From positions 1 through 7,033 of the forward strand of contig JAUWJM010000085.1 in NCBI GenBank assembly GCA_030607715.1: a stretch of DNA of 7,033 bases, given 5' to 3'. This document shows, piece by piece, positions 1-7,033 of this stretch. Source of the stretch: Candidatus Aerophobota bacterium. Lineage in GTDB: Bacteria > Aerophobota > Aerophobia > Aerophobales > B3-G15. Within the stretch, counting starts at the first letter, position 1. Each line of letters opens with the position of its first letter. Under the pieces are notes generated by a model, which saw only the letters and a list, made by a program, of their open reading frames with translations, was not told the origin of the DNA and did not search any database. A program made the position numbers and the translations under genes.

Positions 1-412
1 TCTGGACATTTCCAGCATCGGATCCTGCCTCGGGCTCAGTCAAAGCAAAAGCACCCATAGATTCCCCATTAGCTAAAGAAGGAAGATACTTCTTTCTCTG
101 ATCCTCGCTTCCAAAGTTTAAAAGAGGATAAGTGCACAAAAGATTTGCTCCAAAAATTAAACCAGTAGTAGCGCAGGCCTTAGAAATCCTTTCAGTAATT
201 AAGGCCCAGGTAAGATAACCCATCTCTAATCCCCCGTATTTTCGAGGAATGGTAACACCAAATAAATCTAAGTTAGCCAATTTTTCGATGTTTTGTTGGG
301 GAAATTCTCCTTTTTGTGCTACCTCATCAGCAATAGGAGCAAATTCCTTTTCGCTTACCTCTTCCACCAAATCCAAAATTAACTTTTGTTCCTCAGAAAA
401 ACTAAAATCCAT
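1..412 (-). CDS. Acyl-CoA dehydrogenase, N-terminal part (gene runs off the left edge)
   Basis: This open frame begins with ATG at 412 and stays open to base 1, giving 137 codons of a protein that is usually about 380 residues. I translated it by hand. It begins MDFSFSEEQKLILD, the usual opening of the FAD-dependent acyl-CoA dehydrogenase N-terminal helical domain (about residues 5-115). At about 121-132 it reaches the middle-domain signature AFALTEPEAGSD, which lines the FAD and acyl-CoA site. The family oxidises acyl-CoA to trans-2-enoyl-CoA and passes electrons to electron transfer flavoprotein. The catalytic glutamate of the C-terminal domain lies outside the window, so chain-length preference cannot be judged; a short-chain (butyryl-CoA-like) enzyme is a guess. 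The start is supported by AGGAGAG at 417-423, six bases from the ATG after its GGAG core. A good promoter lies just upstream, so the gene probably begins its own transcript. Confidence 0.93.
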   Translation of the reverse strand, partial: MDFSFSEEQKLILDLVEEVSEKEFAPIADEVAQKGEFPQQNIEKLANLDLFGVTIPRKYGGLEMGYLTWALITERISKACATTGLIFGANLLCTYPLLNFGSEDQRKKYLPSLANGESMGAFALTEPEAGSDAGNVQ

Positions 413-441
413 TTCTCTCTCCTGGTAAACTTATATAAAAT

Positions 442-470
442 ATAATAATGATTAATTCCCTTTTTGTCAA
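442..470 (-). promoter_or_regulatory. Sigma-A/sigma-70 type promoter for the acyl-CoA dehydrogenase gene
   Basis: Read on the minus strand, a perfect -35 box TTGACA (465-470) is followed by a 17-base spacer and a -10 box TATTAT (442-447), five of six matches to consensus. The predicted transcript start is near 435, giving a leader of about 23 bases that contains the ribosome binding site. It sits in the 88-base gap after ruvC, the longest gap in the window. No clear terminator hairpin for ruvC is visible there, so read-through from ftsH-ruvC is also possible. Confidence 0.8.
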
Positions 471-500
471 GAAAGATAAGGTTTTGAGATTGCTGCCCTA

Positions 501-992
501 TTAAAGAGAGTTAATTACTCTTTTTATTCCTCTGGAGTAATAATGACAAATAGCTATAGCTATAGCATCGGCAGCATCATCAGGGGTAGGCACTTGAGGT
601 AGGTTAAGAAGCTTCTTGACCATACATTGAACTTGCCACTTTTTAGCCTTTCCGTAACCAGTTACAGCTTGTTTTACTTCTAAGGGAGTATAACTGAAAA
701 TCTTTGCCCCCTTACAGGAGGCAGCCAGCATAATCACTCCTTGAGCCTGACCTACAGAAAGAGCAGTTCGAGTATTTTGATTAAAGAAAACCTGTTCAAT
801 TGCTATCTCCTCAGGATAAAATCTTTGAACTAGTTCTTTTACTCTTTGGTAAATAATTTTTAATCGATCTACCATTTCCTGAGAAGAAGAAGTGCGAATA
901 CACCCATATTCTACAACTTGAAGTTGATCCTGGGTATCGATTAATCCATACCCTGTAGCAGCCGTTCCAGGGTCTATTCCCAATATAACCAT
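501..992 (-). CDS. ruvC: Crossover junction endodeoxyribonuclease RuvC (Holliday junction resolvase)
   Basis: RuvC cuts Holliday junctions symmetrically during recombination and repair, working in the cytoplasm with the RuvAB branch-migration motor. The 163 residues match the usual length of about 160-175. The RNase H-like fold motifs are in order: ILGIDPGT with catalytic Asp7, IAIEQVFF with Glu66, and PDDAADAIAIAICH with Asp139 and Asp142 closing the four-acid metal site. The DNA-contact segment GYGKAKKWQVQ is at 112-122. The ATG at 992 is chosen because it places the first Asp at position 7, as in E. coli. The ribosome binding site is weak: only GGA about seven bases upstream, inside a short tandem repeat. 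The gene is 37 bases after ftsH with no obvious promoter of its own. Neither ruvA nor ruvB is next to it; the next gene is an acyl-CoA dehydrogenase, so the usual ruvC-ruvA-ruvB cluster is split here. Confidence 0.97.
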   Translation of the reverse strand: MVILGIDPGTAATGYGLIDTQDQLQVVEYGCIRTSSSQEMVDRLKIIYQRVKELVQRFYPEEIAIEQVFFNQNTRTALSVGQAQGVIMLAASCKGAKIFSYTPLEVKQAVTGYGKAKKWQVQCMVKKLLNLPQVPTPDDAADAIAIAICHYYSRGIKRVINSL

Positions 993-996
993 ATGA

Positions 997-1025
997 TAGT
1001 CCGTAGTCCTAAGTCAACAGGACTA
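997..1025 (-). repeat. 7-base tandem repeat and hairpin between ftsH and ruvC
   Basis: On the plus strand the units TAGTCCG (997-1003), TAGTCCT (1004-1010) and a degenerate AAGTCAA (1011-1017) follow one another. The second unit is also one arm of a perfect 7-base inverted repeat with AGGACTA at 1019-1025, separated by an 8-base loop. In the ftsH-ruvC transcript this could fold into a small hairpin ending 11 bases before the ruvC ATG. No run of U follows the stem, so it is not a typical intrinsic terminator. It resembles short repeats built on TAGTCC that I recall being scattered in intergenic DNA of some environmental bacterial genomes; that link is recall, not shown here. Confidence 0.55.
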
Positions 1026-1029
1026 AAGT

Positions 1030-2928
1030 CTAACCTTTGTGAATCACTCGATAGGCTTGTTCCATAACTTTTTTACCTAAAATTCTCTCTATATCTGCTT
1101 TTTCTAAAACTTCTTTTTCTTCCAATTCCTTAGCAAGCTGAATCAGCTTAGATTTATTCTCTCCTAAAATCTTAAAAGCTCTCTGGTAAGCCTCTTCAAT
1201 TATTCGATTGATCTCCTTATCCACCTCGTAAGCTAATTCATCGGAGTAATTTCTCTCTTTTAATAGGTCCCGACCAAGAAAAACTTCATCAGCTCCTGTT
1301 CCAAGGTTAACTAGTCCTAATTTTTCACTCATTCCATATTCACAAACCATTTTCCTTACAATATGAGTGCTTCGGATCAGATCATTTTGAGCTCCTGTGC
1401 TCACTTCATTAAGAACAAGTTTCTCACTGGCTCTTCCTGCCAGAAGAACCGAAAGCTCATCCATTAATTCTGATTTGGTAGCTAAATACCTATCCTCCAG
1501 GGGAAGCTGGAGAGTGTATCCCAGAGCAGCTGAGCCTCGAGGTATAACAGAAATTTTATGAATGGGATCAGCTAAGGGAAGGTAATTTCCTACCAGGGCG
1601 TGACCACTCTCGTGATAAGCAACAATTATTTTTTCTTTTTCCCGCATTACTCTGGATTTTTTTTCTGGTCCAGCTATCACCCTTTCTATAGATTCTTCTA
1701 ACTCTGGCATATCAACCGTATTTTTGTTTCTTCGAGCTGCCAAAAGGCAAGCTTCATTAACTAAATTTTCTAAATCAGCTCCTACAAATCCCGGAGTTCT
1801 TCGAGCTAAAACCTTCACATCTGCCTCTGAGGAAATAGGTTTATTTTTCATATGCAATATTAATATTTTTTCCCTTTCTTTAATGTCAGGAGTATTAATG
1901 GTTATACGTCTATCAAATCTACCAGAACGAAGCAAAGCCGCATCCAAAACATCAGGGCGATTAGTAGCTGCTATTACTATTATTCCTTCTCGAGGACTAA
2001 ATCCATCTAATTCTACTAAAAGCTGATTTAAAGTCTGTTCTTTCTCATCGTGTCCTCCCCCAATTCCAGCAAATCTTTGCCTGCCTACTGCATCAAGCTC
2101 ATCGATGAATATTATACAGGGAGCGTTTCTCCTTCCCTGTTCAAAAAGATCCCTTACCCGGGAAGCTCCTACCCCTACAAACATCTCTACAAAATCTGAT
2201 CCACTTATATTAAAAAAAGGACCGGCTGCCTCCCCGGCTACAGCTCGGGCTAAAAGTGTTTTTCCGCAGCCAGGAGGGCCAACTAATAAAACTCCTTTGG
2301 GAATTTTAGCTCCCAGTTTTTGAAATTTTTGGGGAGTTTTTAAGAACTGGATAATTTCTTCCAGCTCCTCCTTAGCCTCTTCTGCTCCAGCAACATCATT
2401 AAAGGTAACCTTAATTTTTTGTGGAGAAGATATCTTAGCTTTGCTTTTACAAAAAGAAAGAGCTTTATTCCCACTTATCTGTATCTTGCGGAATAGATAA
2501 ATCCATATTCCAACAAAAATTATAATGGGAAGTATTCCCCCAACGATACTAACCCACCAGCCTGAAGTTTCAGGACTAACCTCAATTTCTACCTTATTTT
2601 CCCTTAACATCTTGATTAATTCTGGGTCATCGGGAGCAAACGTCTTAACAATATATCTATCACTAACTTTCCCTTCTATGACCTGCCCCCTTATAATTAC
2701 CTTGCTAATTTGATCTTTTTCAACCATAAGTAAGAATGTAGTATAGGAAACTTTCTCCTCTCTAACCGTAGAACCAATTTTAATAAAATTGAAAAAAGAG
2801 ATTATCACAATAAAGATTATCAAAAAAATAAGGAGATTCTTCCCCAGTTTATTATTACGCAGTGGATTCTTGGGAATTTGTTTTGGATTTTTAGGATTCT
2901 GTTTAAAATCTTTTTGTTGATTATCCAT
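1030..2928 (-). CDS. ftsH: ATP-dependent zinc metalloprotease FtsH
   Basis: FtsH is a membrane-anchored hexameric AAA+ protease that extracts and degrades misassembled membrane proteins and short-lived regulators. All parts are present in 632 residues, a normal length. There are two membrane segments (about 31-50 and 124-146) around a small external domain. The AAA+ module has Walker A GPPGCGKT (217-224), pore loop FVGVG (250-254), Walker B IIFIDE (272-277) and a second region of homology with arginine fingers Arg337 and Arg340. The zinc site is HESGH (439-443), with Asp516 in TGAQND as the probable third ligand. A helical C-terminus follows. Oddities: Walker A has Cys where Thr is usual, the finger motif reads LLRSGRFDR instead of LLRPGRFDR, and a Lys/Asn/Pro-rich tail of about 30 residues precedes the first membrane segment. 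The ATG at 2928 is fixed by a strong AAGGAGG seven to eight bases upstream. The stop is TAG. Confidence 0.99.
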   Translation of the reverse strand: MDNQQKDFKQNPKNPKQIPKNPLRNNKLGKNLLIFLIIFIVIISFFNFIKIGSTVREEKVSYTTFLLMVEKDQISKVIIRGQVIEGKVSDRYIVKTFAPDDPELIKMLRENKVEIEVSPETSGWWVSIVGGILPIIIFVGIWIYLFRKIQISGNKALSFCKSKAKISSPQKIKVTFNDVAGAEEAKEELEEIIQFLKTPQKFQKLGAKIPKGVLLVGPPGCGKTLLARAVAGEAAGPFFNISGSDFVEMFVGVGASRVRDLFEQGRRNAPCIIFIDELDAVGRQRFAGIGGGHDEKEQTLNQLLVELDGFSPREGIIVIAATNRPDVLDAALLRSGRFDRRITINTPDIKEREKILILHMKNKPISSEADVKVLARRTPGFVGADLENLVNEACLLAARRNKNTVDMPELEESIERVIAGPEKKSRVMREKEKIIVAYHESGHALVGNYLPLADPIHKISVIPRGSAALGYTLQLPLEDRYLATKSELMDELSVLLAGRASEKLVLNEVSTGAQNDLIRSTHIVRKMVCEYGMSEKLGLVNLGTGADEVFLGRDLLKERNYSDELAYEVDKEINRIIEEAYQRAFKILGENKSKLIQLAKELEEKEVLEKADIERILGKKVMEQAYRVIHKG

Positions 2929-2934
2929 TAATTA

Positions 2935-2944
2935 TCCTCCTTTT
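2935..2944 (-). promoter_or_regulatory. Strong ribosome binding site of ftsH
   Basis: On the minus strand AAAAGGAGGA ends six bases before the ftsH ATG (2926-2928). It is the best Shine-Dalgarno match in the window and decides the FtsH start, confirming that the Lys/Asn/Pro-rich N-terminal tail is translated. Confidence 0.85.
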
Positions 2945-2947
2945 ACC

Positions 2948-2975
2948 ATTATAGTAAAAATATGGAAAAATGCAA
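2948..2975 (-). promoter_or_regulatory. Probable sigma-A type promoter for ftsH-ruvC
   Basis: In the 64-base gap after the isocitrate dehydrogenase gene, the minus strand shows a perfect -10 box TATAAT (2948-2953) and a weak -35 TTGCAT (2970-2975) with a 16-base spacer. Transcription would start near 2941-2942. That puts the ftsH ribosome binding site at the very 5' end of the message, with a leader of only about 13 bases. The -35 box matches consensus only in TTG, so strength is uncertain. Read-through from the upstream operon is also possible because no terminator is visible. Confidence 0.6.
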
Positions 2976-2992
2976 GTAAATTTGGGAAAGGA

Positions 2993-4069
2993 TTAAATCT
3001 TTTTTAGGATAGCTTCTCCCATTTCTCTTGTTCCCACAGCGGTAGGATCATCAGGGGTAGGTTTAAAATCATAAGTTAGTTTTTTACCCTCATGAATAAC
3101 ACTAACTACTGCCTTTTCCAATCTAGTAGCTGCTTCTTTTTCCCCTAACCATTTAAGCATCATAACCCCGGAGAGAATCATTCCAGTAGGATTGACCTTG
3201 TTCATTCCCTGATACCTGGGAGCACTACCATGAGTAGGCTCAAAGATAGCGCATTCTTCTCCAATATTTGCTCCCGGGGCCATTCCCAGTCCTCCCACTA
3301 AACCAGCACATAAATCAGAAATAATATCGCCATAAAGATTGGGTAATACTAAGACATCATAGTTTTGGGGTTTTTGAACTAATTGCATACACATATTATC
3401 AACTAATCTTTCTTCAAATTCTATTCTCCCTTTGTATTCTAAAGCCACTTTTCTGGCAACTTTGGCAAAAAGACCATCACTAAACTTCATAATGTTAGCT
3501 TTATGAACAGCGGTTACCTTTTTCCTATTATTATTTATAGCATATTCAAAAGCTGCCTTAACTATTCTCCTGGATGCTGAAATAGAAATAGGTTTTATGC
3601 TTATTCCTGAATCTTCCGCAATTTTAACTCCATTTTTTTCTTTAACAAAATCTATGAACTCTTTTGTTTCTGATCTTCCCTCTTCAAACTCAATCCCAGC
3701 ATATAAATCTTCGGTATTTTCCCGTATTACTACAATATCCACATTGCTGAATTTGCTCCTTACCCCTGAATAATATTTGTAAGGTCTAAGACAAATGTAA
3801 AGATTTAACAATCTCCTTAGTTTAACGTTTACACTCCTGAACCCTTCTCCTACAGGAGTAGTGATGGGGCCTTTCCAGGCAACTTTATTTTTCTTTATTG
3901 ATTCAATTACCGAGGAAGGTAAAGGGGTCCCATATTTTTCCATAACTGAGGCTCCTGCTTCTACTATATCCCATTTTATGGAGATACCAGTAGCTTCTAC
4001 ACAGAGGCGAGCAGCCTCAGTTATTTCTGGACCAATCCCATCTCCAGGGATTAAAGTAACTGTATGCAT
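2993..4069 (-). CDS. icd: Isocitrate dehydrogenase (isocitrate/isopropylmalate dehydrogenase family)
   Basis: The family's isocitrate members convert isocitrate to 2-oxoglutarate and CO2, reducing NAD or NADP. The substrate-site residues line up with E. coli Icd: Ser79, Asn81, Arg85, Arg95, Arg116, Tyr123, Lys190, and metal-binding Asp224, Asp248 and Asp252. The segment LYICLRP (90-96) is also E. coli Icd-like. The SVN motif and [12 protein letters not shown] argue against isopropylmalate dehydrogenase; homoisocitrate dehydrogenase is a less likely alternative. In the cofactor loop HGSAPRY (280-286), Arg285 and Tyr286 stand where NADP enzymes have Lys-Tyr and NAD enzymes usually have Asp first. 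Val292 and Tyr333 also match E. coli, but Pro337 replaces its Arg395. The 358 residues are shorter than E. coli's 416, closer to NAD-type enzymes. The start ATG is nine bases after eno; its possible binding site AAGAGGT overlaps the eno stop and is rather far away (about 12 bases). Confidence 0.92.
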   Translation of the reverse strand: MHTVTLIPGDGIGPEITEAARLCVEATGISIKWDIVEAGASVMEKYGTPLPSSVIESIKKNKVAWKGPITTPVGEGFRSVNVKLRRLLNLYICLRPYKYYSGVRSKFSNVDIVVIRENTEDLYAGIEFEEGRSETKEFIDFVKEKNGVKIAEDSGISIKPISISASRRIVKAAFEYAINNNRKKVTAVHKANIMKFSDGLFAKVARKVALEYKGRIEFEERLVDNMCMQLVQKPQNYDVLVLPNLYGDIISDLCAGLVGGLGMAPGANIGEECAIFEPTHGSAPRYQGMNKVNPTGMILSGVMMLKWLGEKEAATRLEKAVVSVIHEGKKLTYDFKPTPDDPTAVGTREMGEAILKKI

Positions 4070-4078
4070 ATGTCTGGT

Positions 4079-5365
<1,287 letters not shown>

Positions 5366-5878
5366 TTACTCCTTTATATTGTAATTATTCAGCCGCAGAT
5401 GAACGCTGATATTTTTCTCCTTTGCCAGGGATAACTTGTAATCTTCAAATTTTTTCCTTGTAGATGAGGAAGAAAGAGAAATTATCTGAATAGCAAAAAT
5501 AGCAGCATTAACAGCACCTGAGGTTCCTATAGCCATACAGGCTACAGGAACTCCCCCGGGCATCTGAACTGTAGAGTAAAGAGAATCAAGACCTCTTAAA
5601 GGAGAGGAGGCTATGGGAACCCCTATTACAGGAATGGTAGTATTGGCAGCAATCGTCCCGGCAAGATGGGCCGCGCCACCGGCTCCAGCAATAACAACCT
5701 TTATTCCTTTTTTTGCAAGATTTTTAGCATATTCCGTGGTTGCCTCTGGCATTCGATGAGCTGAGAGAACCTTCACCTCGTAAAAAATAGAAAAATCATC
5801 CAGCATCTTTGTGCAACTTTCCATTACTGAATAGTCAGATTTACTTCCCATTACCACACTAACTACTGGATTAATCAT
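5366..5878 (-). CDS. purE: N5-carboxyaminoimidazole ribonucleotide mutase PurE (class I)
   Basis: PurE moves the carboxyl group of N5-CAIR to give CAIR in de novo purine synthesis. Family marks are clear: VVMGSKSD (8-15), SAHR with catalytic His41, IAGAGGAAHLAG (63-74), SLYSTVQMPGG (99-109) and PVACMAIG (111-118). The GGAAHL loop is the class I type, which normally works with the ATP-dependent carboxylase PurK; no purK is in the window. The ATG at 5878 follows GGGAG six bases upstream, 15 bases after hisG. The body of the protein ends near residue 155. The last residues (about 155-170, ending in KNISVH and then LRLNNYNIKE) do not look like PurE and are encoded by what appears to be a dispersed repeat sequence. 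The final codons AAG GAG TAA also form the ribosome binding site of eno. Confidence 0.98.
   Translation of the reverse strand: MINPVVSVVMGSKSDYSVMESCTKMLDDFSIFYEVKVLSAHRMPEATTEYAKNLAKKGIKVVIAGAGGAAHLAGTIAANTTIPVIGVPIASSPLRGLDSLYSTVQMPGGVPVACMAIGTSGAVNAAIFAIQIISLSSSSTRKKFEDYKLSLAKEKNISVHLRLNNYNIKE
5369..5375 (-). promoter_or_regulatory. Ribosome binding site of eno inside the purE end
   Basis: On the minus strand AAAGGAG lies directly before the purE TAA stop (5366-5368) and nine bases before the eno ATG (5357-5359). Ribosomes ending purE would sit on this site, which favours coupled translation of eno. Confidence 0.7.
5384..5416. repeat. Probable dispersed repeat fragment forming the 3' end of purE
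   Basis: The plus-strand core CAGCCGCAGATGAACGCTGA is richer in G and C than its surroundings and is flanked by AATTATT on one side and TATTTTT on the other. It resembles a short repeat (AT-flanked, core like GCGTTCATCTGCGG) that I recall from intergenic DNA of many unrelated environmental genomes. Here it is read in frame as about residues 155-165 of PurE. There is only one copy in this window, so repeat status rests on recall of the motif and on the non-PurE-like tail it encodes. Confidence 0.45.
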
Positions 5879-5893
5879 TTAAAACTCCCTCTT

Positions 5894-6766
5894 TTAATAA
5901 ACTACCTTATTTAAAGGATACTCCACAATTCCTTCTGCTCCAGCTTTTTTTAAGCGAGGAATAAGTTCTCTAGCCTGAAATTCATCTAAAACTGTCTCTA
6001 CTGCCCACCATTTCTCTGTACTGAGCTTAGAAATTGTAGGTCTTCTTAAAGCAGGCAAAAGAGAAAAAACCTGTTGTAAATTCTCCTCAGAAACATTTAA
6101 TTTTAATCCCACTTTCCCCAGAGCATTTATTGCCCCTTCAAGGAGAATAGACAAGTTTTTAATTTTTTCTCTTTTCCAGGGATTCTCCCAACTATGAGGA
6201 TTAGCTATTAACCAGGTAGTTGATTCTAAGACTGTTTCTACTACACGTAAATTATTAGCTCTTAAAGACCTTCCCGTTTCAGTAAGCTCAACAATAGCAT
6301 CTACCAGATGAGGAGGTTTAACTTCAGTAGCACCCCAGGAAAACTCTATCTCAGCTTTAATTCCTCTTTTTTTTAAATAATCCCTGGTAACCTGGACTAA
6401 TTCAGTAGCTATTCTTTTACCTTCCAAATCTTCAACTTTATTTATATTAGAATCAATGGGAACAGCAAGAACCCACCTAACTTTGCCTAAACCCTGCTTG
6501 GAATAAGATAGCTCCTTTACTCGGTAAATCTCAACTTTTCTTTCCAGAATCCAGTCGTTTCCCGCTAATCCGGCATCCAGAACTCCCTTAGCCACATAGA
6601 GAGGAATTTCCTGGGTACGTATCAACAAAGGGTCAATTTCCTTATCATCGATAGAGAGGCTATAAGACCTCTCTTTACGAGCAATTCGATAGCCAGCTCT
6701 TTCCAAAAGTTCTATACTCATCTTCTCTAAGCTACCCTTAGGTAGCCCAAATTTTAACTTTTTCAT
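5894..6766 (-). CDS. hisG: ATP phosphoribosyltransferase, long form (HisG)
   Basis: HisG joins ATP and PRPP to make phosphoribosyl-ATP, the first and feedback-controlled step of histidine synthesis. The 290 residues are the long form. The two-lobed catalytic domain covers about 1-208, with KFGLPKGSLE near the start, IPLYVAKGVLDAGLAGNDWI (54-73) and the PRPP-binding signature DAIVELTETGRSLRAN (156-171). A C-terminal regulatory domain of about 80 residues follows, including ALRRPTISKL (239-248), WWAVETV (253-259) and KKAGAEGIVEYPLNKV (273-288). Long-form enzymes bind histidine through this domain and do not need HisZ, so feedback inhibition is expected by family. The ATG at 6766 is three bases after the preceding stop, with no clear Shine-Dalgarno sequence, suggesting coupled translation. 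No other his gene is in the window, so hisG is either separate from the his cluster or the rest lies to the right. Confidence 0.98.
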   Translation of the reverse strand: MKKLKFGLPKGSLEKMSIELLERAGYRIARKERSYSLSIDDKEIDPLLIRTQEIPLYVAKGVLDAGLAGNDWILERKVEIYRVKELSYSKQGLGKVRWVLAVPIDSNINKVEDLEGKRIATELVQVTRDYLKKRGIKAEIEFSWGATEVKPPHLVDAIVELTETGRSLRANNLRVVETVLESTTWLIANPHSWENPWKREKIKNLSILLEGAINALGKVGLKLNVSEENLQQVFSLLPALRRPTISKLSTEKWWAVETVLDEFQARELIPRLKKAGAEGIVEYPLNKVVY

Positions 6767-6769
6767 CTT

Positions 6770-7033
6770 TTATTTTTTAAGAGTATCTAACTCTTTTAGT
6801 CTTTCTCCAATTTTCTCAATTACCCAATTGTTCTCCTCTACTACCAAATTCTTTCCCTCTATCTTAAGAGAGCCCTGGGGAGAAAGAAGGTCCTTTAAAA
6901 GAGGTATTATTTCTTGTGCTCTGACATAGGTAAGTTTAAAAACTTTTTTTTGAGGAACCCGATTGTGCTTTTCCAAAGAGTTCAAGGCTTCCTTTATTTG
7001 AGAAAGTTGATAGGCACCATCCTCTACAGTTAA
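6770..7033 (-). CDS. C-terminal end of a NolW-like (secretin N-domain) repeat protein, cut by the right edge
   Basis: The frame is open from the TAA at 6770-6772 to the window edge, 87 codons, so the start lies outside. A TTG at 6985 could be read as a start but has no ribosome binding site, and the reading frame upstream of it continues the same domain pattern. Residues read VFKLTYVRAQEIIPLLKDLL, then KNLVVEENNWVIEKIGERLK, the beta-alpha-alpha-beta pattern of NolW/secretin N-domains, where FxLxYaxAxEI is followed by LxVxdxxxxIxxIxxxLxxLD. The edge piece LTVEDGAYQLSQIKEALNSLE matches the second half of a preceding copy, so at least two repeats are present. Such domains form periplasmic rings in type II/III secretion and type IV pilus secretins. 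Here the protein ends right after the repeat, without the C-terminal beta-barrel domain, so it is not a normal secretin. Function unknown. Confidence 0.7.
   Translation of the reverse strand, partial: LTVEDGAYQLSQIKEALNSLEKHNRVPQKKVFKLTYVRAQEIIPLLKDLLSPQGSLKIEGKNLVVEENNWVIEKIGERLKELDTLKK

Noticed and set aside
413..500. Terminator after ruvC
   Set aside because: No stem of useful length followed by a T-run was found on the minus strand; the gap is explained by the promoter and ribosome binding site of the next gene.
1724..2713. Plus-strand open frames of 62-100 codons lying inside ftsH
   Set aside because: They lie antisense to a complete FtsH with all motifs, have no ribosome binding sites I can see and no recognisable domains, so they are shadows of the real gene.
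2941..2957. Small hairpin TTTAC/GTAAA around the ftsH -10 box as a terminator for icd
   Set aside because: The stem is only five AT-rich pairs with a seven-base loop and no U-tract, too weak for an intrinsic terminator.
6770..6985. A complete 71-residue small protein starting at TTG 6985
   Set aside because: There is no ribosome binding site, and the frame stays open to the window edge with residues that continue the same repeat pattern, so it is the end of a longer gene.

Overview
The window looks like an ordinary, gene-dense stretch of bacterial chromosome. The DNA is AT-rich by eye, and every gene lies on the minus strand, so transcription runs from position 7033 towards 1. All encoded proteins are of bacterial type: FtsH, RuvC, class I PurE, bacterial enolase, long-form HisG and a FAD acyl-CoA dehydrogenase. 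Two cues bear on the organism. A NolW-like repeat protein at the right edge hints at a two-membrane (diderm) cell. An acyl-CoA dehydrogenase beside a compact biosynthetic operon would suit a heterotroph, possibly anaerobic. The exact lineage cannot be read from the sequence; an uncultured, AT-rich candidate-phylum bacterium is a guess only.

In transcription order, the first block is a tight operon-like run: the C-terminal end of a NolW-like repeat protein (7033-6770, cut by the edge), hisG (first step of histidine synthesis), purE (purine synthesis), eno (enolase) and an isocitrate dehydrogenase ending at 2993. Gaps here are 3, 15, 6 and 9 bases, and several ribosome binding sites lie at or inside the end of the preceding gene, so translational coupling is likely. 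The genes serve different pathways: histidine, purines, lower glycolysis and 2-oxoglutarate/glutamate supply. All of them bear on central carbon flow and precursor supply.

The second block starts at a probable sigma-A-type promoter in the 64-base gap before ftsH. It holds ftsH (membrane AAA+ zinc protease) and ruvC (Holliday junction resolvase). The 37-base gap between them carries a short 7-base tandem repeat and a hairpin. The third block is an acyl-CoA dehydrogenase gene that has its own near-consensus promoter (TTGACA, 17 bases, TATTAT) and runs off the left edge after 137 codons.

No RNA gene, CRISPR array, insertion sequence, phage gene or defence system is visible, and no non-coding gap exceeds about 90 bases. 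I found no undescribed system. The points worth a second look are two pieces of probable dispersed-repeat DNA (one forming the 3' end of purE, one between ftsH and ruvC), the mixed cofactor signature of the isocitrate dehydrogenase, and the NolW-like repeats in the partial gene beside hisG.
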